Shown: positions 57,736 through 64,000 of the stretch, piece by piece | How the letters are laid out: the number at the start of each line of letters is the position of its first letter | Numbering within the stretch: position 1 is the first letter of the stretch | Assembly (NCBI GenBank): GCA_030248195.1 | Contig: JASAND010004011.1 | Location: forward strand, 28,234-92,233 | Source of the DNA: Trissonchulus latispiculum | Lineage: Eukaryota; Nematoda; Enoplea; Enoplida; Ironidae | Reading direction: 5' to 3' | Length of the DNA stretch: 64,000 nucleotides | Translations under genes and position numbers: made by a program | The notes under the pieces: generated by a model | Databases searched by the model: none | Seen by the model: the letters and a program-made list of their open reading frames with translations, nothing else | Told to the model about the DNA's origin: nothing

Positions 57736-59754
57736 GTGGGTGTGCGGCCCAACTCCAACTGCGCAAAATATATACTACTTGCTTGCAGAATTTAGGTTGT
57801 CGAAGTGATTCAGGCGTCTCTGCGTACAGAAAATGGATTGCTTGATAAGATGGCAAAACGAGATCATATCAAGGCAGTCCCCCTAAGCAAACTTGGCTAA
57901 CGTCAACAGCATTTTGCTGGCGACGGGCACAACGTTAGAGCTTATGCCATCGCTGGAAAAGACAACTCTATATAAACTTCTAAAACATTTTGTTGTTGCT
58001 TGCTGATATTAAATTTTATCTTCAAAAATTAGCCAAAAGTTGCCATTTTTGTCGATTTTAGCTTAACTTTGACAAGCAAAGCTTCGTAGCTGCCGCTTAA
58101 ACTCTAACGTTGTGTAAGTCCCGGCAATATGATGTTGAATTTAACCAATTTTGCTTTGGGGGATTCCTTGATATGATCCGCAAAACGGAACCTCGGCTTT
58201 TCTCACAAGCGTCAATTTTTCCATGTCTGAGGCTGAAGCAGAAGATCCATGGTTCAATTCCTAGTCGGGAAACTTTTTTCCTGCTTTCTTGAGTCAAGTT
58301 TCAGTTCAGTGGAATTTCGTTACTTGCTGGTGCTTTTAGACACCTATAATTTTTGACACGTCAAGCCGAGAGCTCTGTGTCGCACTCTTCCTTTATTATA
58401 AGCTCTTGTCTTTTGTCACCCCAGGCTCCAAACAGGAACGGACAGACAAACGTTTCCAGTCAGCATTCAAACGAAGTAGATGCCAAATACGACTGGAGGG
58501 AAGTAATTGTTTTATTCTTCCAGCCAAACAACAGGATGTGCTGGATTTTCTATTTGAACTGACTGTTTAATTAAAAATTGTAGATTCTGCTGATGGCATC
58601 ATATTTCAGCAGGCCTAGGATTGTAATGAGAGATTCAGGTGGATTCCCAGAATGCTTACCCACAAAGCTCAGCAACCATTCAGACTCTGAGCTAGACTGG
58701 TCGAAACATTGCTTGGTGGCTACTAACACATTTTCATTGTTTAACTTTATTCTCAGTAGAATGTGCGCAGTAGTATGTACCGAGATGAGTGTAGACACAG
58801 ACACTAGATCCGATTCTAAGGGTCTGCCCCTGACTCCGTCGAAGAGTCAATTTGTGAAAAAACCCAAAATTTTTGTTCAAACAAAAAATTGGGATTTTTT
58901 TACATTTTTGACAAAAAATTAGTGTAAAATAATAATTTGCAGCGTTTTTTTTAAATTTTTTTAAAAATACTTAAAATTGCTAAAAATGTGCACTTTTACT
59001 AGTAAAATCACTAAAGTGTCCACCCTTTTTTCTGGTCTCTCCCGATCTGCCCGTTATCTGATGGTAAAAATATTACTAATAAGCCTGCTAACAAAGTTCA
59101 GCTGTCGACCTGCTGATGCAGCGATTATCACGTCTGTCAGCGGATCGAAAATCTTCGCATTTCTATCTCAGGCAGGGCAGCTCTTTTGTTCCGAACATGT
59201 ACTTCGTGTCATCAATTTCAATAGGATGAAGGAAAATGTGTCTACGCATTTCATTGTTTAAAGATTGCAATCATGGACTAAAGAAGTAGGAGTGTGGGAG
59301 TAAAAGGTAGAGTGCATGCCCTACGGCGGTCAAGGACAAGGGGAAAGGAGATAGAGAGCAAGTATTGCCGAAATATGTAATAATAAGAATGGTCATTTAA
59401 AGGTTATCAATTCTTGATTAAAATAGGCTTCAGTTAGGAAATCCCTTAAAAAGGTGACTAAAAACTAGCAACGGCGGAATTAGAATCATTGGGGAAATTT
59501 CAATCTACTGTGGACCGGCTATGGAACAGAAATGAAGATGAACATGAAGAATCTAAATGCCACGATATTTGTGTTCTGTATATGCACTGTATTTCTAGAC
59601 ATTGCACGGGGCATGAACCAACTTAGAAATCCCGATAGCTTTTGAAGTAACTGCGGATAAACGCAAAATTGATCCAAAGCTTGATGTTTCAACTAAATTA
59701 GTTCTGGTCAATCTGGGTTTCACCCGATTCTTCCTGCAGAGGCAGTTTTGCCTC
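57736..59754. other. Unassigned stretch
   Basis: No gene recognised. GGTTCAATTCC at 58252-58262 looks like a Pol III B box but lacks a tRNA fold. An AAAATTTTTGTT hairpin lies near 58866-58895. Confidence 0.35.
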
Positions 59755-59759
59755 ATGAA

Positions 59760-60560
59760 GTGGGCAGTCTCGGATCAATCCATAATTTCACAGAACGCAC
59801 TTATATCTTTACAATTAACAAAAACTAAATTCATCTTCTGTGGTTCGTTTTCATTTTACGTGTCATTTTCGGTTACCTTGAAAGAACTCGGCTCATCCTT
59901 CAGAATTCGCAGCTCTAATGATTACTTCTTAACTTCACGCTAATTAACACCATTAGCAAAACTTTATTTTCCATAAGCAAAACCAGCGCACTCTCCTCCT
60001 TTTAGTTATCACAAAATAATGACCCGTTCAATGGTTTGATTTTATTTTGCACACCGATTTTTAAACCAAATGTGAAGACTTCAGTGCACCGCCAAGTTTC
60101 ACTACCTTCAACGGTTTCCCGCTAATTACTTACTATTTAACATTAGTAGTCAGCTTAAATTTTACATAAAATTAGCACATCTTCCTCTTTATATTAACTA
60201 AAACATCACCACTTCTGTGGTTTGTTTTCATTCTGCAAGCCATTCTTTACCACATTTGAGAGCTCAGGCTTGTTCTTCAGGCTGTGACTGGTTTTAATGA
60301 TTGTAATTAAAGTTACACGCTAATTTATATCATTAACAAAGCTCAAACCTTTATAATTAAATATACCAGGTATTTCTCTCCACGTCAAGCTAAAAATATA
60401 TAGTAGTTCTGTGGTTCGATTTTACGTTAGACGCTGTTTTTCAACAGTATAGGGAGAGCTCGGCTTGCCCCTCGGACATTGGCAAGTTTTCATGATATTT
60501 AGCCTTGCTTTCAGGTTAATCAAATTTAATGATTAACAAATTTAAAAATATTCTAGCTTT
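59760..60560. repeat. Degenerate ~190-bp tandem repeat
   Basis: Four copies are aligned by TTCTGTGGTT(C/T)GTTTTCATT-type words at about 59836, 60030, 60211 and 60406, followed by GAGCTCGGCTTG-like and TAATGATT-like words and CGCTAATT...CATTA. Copies differ widely, so the array is old. Confidence 0.65.
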
Positions 60561-62687
60561 TTCATTTAAGGAAAGATGATTATTGCAGAATGTACCTCAG
60601 TCTTACTTTTTCTTTCGCACTTTCGGTACCTTCTTCCCTCTCCCTGTTTCACATTATATAGGGCGTCACTATGCCCAAGATTCCCCTCACTCCGGAAGCG
60701 GTTTTCCCACTAGCTCTTCCTTAATATGGGGTCTGGTAGATTAAATGGGGGCCTAGAAATTTATTCACCACTTTAGTTTCTCCTCCCTTTTCTCTCTTTC
60801 TATTGCTACTTTTTAGCGATTTTCCTCCTTTTCTGGGAATCGCTCATGAGACTAATTAAAGGGCCCAGATGCCTTTTTGAAAATAATCCCTTGAGATTTA
60901 CCCCGTTAATTTAAATTAATTTAATAATTGATTGTAAATAATTCTGATACTGTAATATCCTTGAGGCATTACCTGGGTCGCGTGGATTTCCGAAAGGAAA
61001 CCCGAGTTTCTCAGTGGAACACAATCACAATTGTGTTCTGTTGTACAATTGACTGTACCTCTTTTATCTTCATTACAAACTCTACTTGTCACAATCCTAT
61101 ATTTCCTCTCTTGAATACAATCTCTTGTTCAGTAAATTCTGTAAATCGTACGTCTGATTTCTCTAGGCCTGGTTGACTAGTAAGTTAGGACAGCTTTAGC
61201 TTTACTAGGTATGCAGGAGCTGAGTATTGGTGGACCTGCGGACTGAAGTAAGTTAGTATTGTTGGACTTGCTGACTAAATCTCTGCATGTGTTAGTTTTT
61301 CGAGCGCAGAGCGATTAGAAACCCGGTACTCGAGCCAACTTGCTACAGTAAGACCCGTGAAACATTTACGATCCTCATAAGGTGGACCATCCAGGATCGG
61401 GCATCCACTAAACCAGGCTGCTTGATTCGGCGGATATAAGAGTTGCTTTGGCATCTCGTGTTGACCTTGCGGTAGTGTTTTATTGTACCTCTCAGTCTCA
61501 GCTACAACAGTCCATAAGTTAACGTTGATCTTTGGTGGACTCTTGGATCTTTCCAATTTGGCCTTTTATTTTAAACAACTTTAATTTCGTCTTAACTCAA
61601 ATTCACTACAAATATAGCCGGAGGTCAGCCGTCAACAAGCAGAGAAGAGCTACGAAGAGCTGATAATGATTGTTATACTCTTATCTATTATCTACACTCT
61701 TGGTAAAGCTTATTTGATCGAATACTATTAACATATTATGTACACCAGAAGGGGATATAAGACGAGAAGGGGAAGTTTAATAAATTAATCATGCTACGCT
61801 ACCTTAGAGACTGCATTGAAAGTCAATTAGTTTTATTCAGCACTACTCCGATCATCTATTCGTAGAGCTTTTCAGAAGAAATAAAGCTAAGGAATAGAGT
61901 ATCGTTTAACTTGACACCGTTTTGCTCTTGCAGTTCCGGAAAAGCCAAGCCTTGACTTTCACACTTCAACAGCATTCTCGAAAATAATCTCGTTAAGTTT
62001 AACTTTTGTCAATGTAGCCAGTGCCAGAAAATTAGCACTTAGTTCTAATCTTTTAGCTTGGTCTTCGTCCAAAAAACTTATGTCGAAGGGAAAAACTATT
62101 CTGGACTTCAATTTATTCAAAGAATTCCAATTTATTCCCAGATAATATTTTACCCATTCCCAACTGGGTTTGAGTTTCCATCAAATTATAATCCCTCTTG
62201 CGAGCATTTTCTGGAAAAACTCAAACTTTTCTGGCCAATAAGCTATCTTCGTTTTTTTGCCAAACGTAGGTAGGTGTAGGTATATATTAAACCTTGCATC
62301 AATGTAGATACAGATTATGATAGAGCATTACTTATATTTTCTGACAGCTTAGCGGGTCGTTGTTGTCTGAGAAAGGGCGACATTTAATTTCAGTTGATAA
62401 CCAGCTTGAGCTTTCGAAACTGATATCAAGAGTACATAATAGATAAGAGTGTGGCAAAACTGTGAACACGCGATCTCATAAACCCCTAAATTCCGTACGG
62501 GCGGCTAGATTGCATGATGGCGTAAATTAATTTTACAAAAAAGTAGCATGCATTTTTTGCGTTCGTCCCTGAAATTGTTTGAGATGATAGTAAAGTCATT
62601 CTCCGGTTTATGAAAACCTTAAGATGTCGACAGCTGGAACTCGCAACATATACATATATGGGTACAACCGTCTCGTTCATCATTCTT
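60561..62687. other. Unassigned stretch with AAGAGTAC-family ends
   Basis: ACTCTTATCTATTATCTACAC-like sequence near 61677 and AAGAGTACATAATAGATAAG at 62431 match the ends of the 9072-9370 MITE, but face the wrong way to pair. The minus-strand open frame 61275-61556 is protein-like but unrecognised, and no gene is called. Confidence 0.35.
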
Positions 62688-63066
62688 CCGCTCTTTTATA
62701 ATTCACTTTCACTGTTTTCCTAAAACTCCCCAAAATTTCCCCACATTCCAAATTCCTTCATAAACATTGTATTTCTATACTTGCTGATAATTATGTATTA
62801 TTTTGTGTGTAAACCCCTCCCCTAAATATGTGCAATGTTAAGTTTACGCTCAAAAATAGGTGGTTTTAAATAATTTTCAAGAAGTGAGCATAAAGTTAGC
62901 ACTGCACAATATTTAGGGGAGGGGTTTACACACAAAATAATACATAATTATCGGACTTCCCAACAATTATAGAAATACAATATTTATGGGGAATTTGGGG
63001 AATTGTGGGGGGATTTTGGGGGAGTTTTAGGAAAACAGTGAAAGTGGGAATTATAAAAGGGCTTGG
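62688..63066. mobile_element. Foldback MITE, ~180-bp arms
   Basis: A near-complete palindrome. CTTTTATAATTC, CACTTTCACTGTTTTCCTAA, GTGTGTAAACCCCTCCCCTA and TAATTATGTATTATTTTGTG occur on the left and inverted on the right, around a short AT-rich centre at about 62870-62890. No coding capacity. Confidence 0.85.
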
Positions 63067-64000
63067 AAGGGGGGTGATAACGGGGACGTTATTACCCACA
63101 TTACATACATATATTTCGCAACCAATGCTGGAATAAATCCACAGCTACCTTTCTTTACATATGGTGCTAATCCAGCGCTGAGCATTAAGAGCGGATTGGC
63201 TTAATCTAAATTCACAGCATATAGAAGACATTTGTTTGGACAGGTGGTCAAATAAGCCAGGCAGCGTCTTAGCGTCTTATTCTAAGGACCAGAGAATGCA
63301 AGCGTTAATATCGACTAGCAGTTTCACATTTCTAGTTACCTTCACCACTCTATTAGGGATTTTCCTAAAGGAGTTGACGTTAACTCAATCCTTTCTGCGT
63401 CAAAGGATTTTCAGGGTTCAAGGAGTTGAACGGTTTTACATAACTTTGTTGCTCAGAAAATCTCAACTGATATTGATATAATTCGACTGCATAAAGGATC
63501 AAAGCAACGGTGTCTTGACATCTTGACAAACAGTTTACAGTTTGAAGATTGTATATAACCGTAGTGGGAGTGTGGGGCATAGCTTTCTCAAGACAAGTTT
63601 GCTTTGAGGTGCCTCTTTCCCCATAATTTCCCCCTCACTACCAGCAGAGGTGTCTCATCATACTTCTAAGACAGAGGGGGGGGGGACAAAAATTTGAGCA
63701 AAATTGAAATCTCTGAGTGGCTGGCGATTCCTACCACAAAGCCTAAATTGCAGATTGCATTCAATTCCTTTTTGTTGAATGTGCCTATTCTTTCCTTCAA
63801 ATTCCTTTCCTTCAACAGACTGCTGCTGTCACTCATTGGGCTTTACATACATGAAGAAGTATTACGGTAGTTTCGAGAACACCTCATTTATTCAACAGCC
63901 TATCAGATTGTAGAAAATTGCAGACTACTGTACCTTTTCCTAAAGTATCTGGAAAAGTAAGTTTGGAAACTGTCCTATTCATACGGTTTCATTCAGACCT
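63067..64000. other. Unassigned stretch
   Basis: No gene recognised up to the window end. A run of ten Gs occurs near 63675. Confidence 0.35.

Noticed and set aside
58235..58275. B-box-like GGTTCAATTCC suggesting a tRNA or SINE
   Set aside because: No paired T-arm, no A box at the right distance and no acceptor stem could be drawn.
61275..61556. Protein-like 93-codon minus-strand frame
   Set aside because: No recognisable domain or neighbour support; could be chance or an unknown element.

Overview
The window looks like nuclear DNA of a nematode. A block of TTAGGC-type telomere repeats lies near 18.2 kb. Three genes with GT-AG introns encode seven-pass membrane receptors that most resemble the nematode Sra-superfamily chemoreceptors. 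The sequence is AT-rich, thinly populated with genes and very rich in transposon debris. I cannot name the species. The low gene density and long repeat-filled introns are unlike Caenorhabditis, and a large-genome, early-branching nematode is only a guess.

Layout. 0.1-1.4 kb: last two exons of receptor gene 1, whose first exon lies upstream of the window. 1.4-12.7 kb: mobile and repeat DNA, including two hairpin-ended elements, a CA microsatellite, a GGCC-rich hAT-type MITE and several foldback MITEs. 12.7-15.6 kb: a deleted Ty3/gypsy LTR retrotransposon on the minus strand inside an outer direct repeat. 18.2 kb: interstitial telomere repeat. 20.0-22.6 kb: two palindromic TTAA-flanked elements sharing one TTAA. 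23.5-26.3 kb: a GGCCC-rich hAT-type MITE and a second larger element carrying a nested TA-flanked MITE; the larger element ends about 100 bp before receptor gene 2. 26.4-29.0 kb: complete receptor gene 2 (3 exons, 379 aa). 29.8-37.4 kb: more elements and a LINE reverse-transcriptase fossil. 39.8-46.1 kb: complete receptor gene 3 (3 exons, 362 aa). 47.7-64 kb: no supported gene, but a 7.2 kb giant foldback element built of ~363 bp repeats with three other elements inserted in it, plus further MITEs and a ~190 bp degenerate tandem repeat.

The three receptor genes lie on the same strand, share two phase-1 intron positions and have near-identical exon lengths, so they form a tandem array made by duplication. 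Genes 2 and 3 are closest; gene 1 is more diverged. Almost everything else can be explained by mobile elements.

The most novel signal is a ~1 kb repeat family in four copies. Its left end carries the hairpin CCCCTAAAAGGGG followed by a short tag, and its right end is a hairpin with loop TCCA whose stem repeats the tag. In one copy the tag and stem have changed together. That copy interrupts one arm of an older foldback element, so the intact arm serves as an empty-site control. All comparisons were made by eye, and identities and boundaries should be recomputed.
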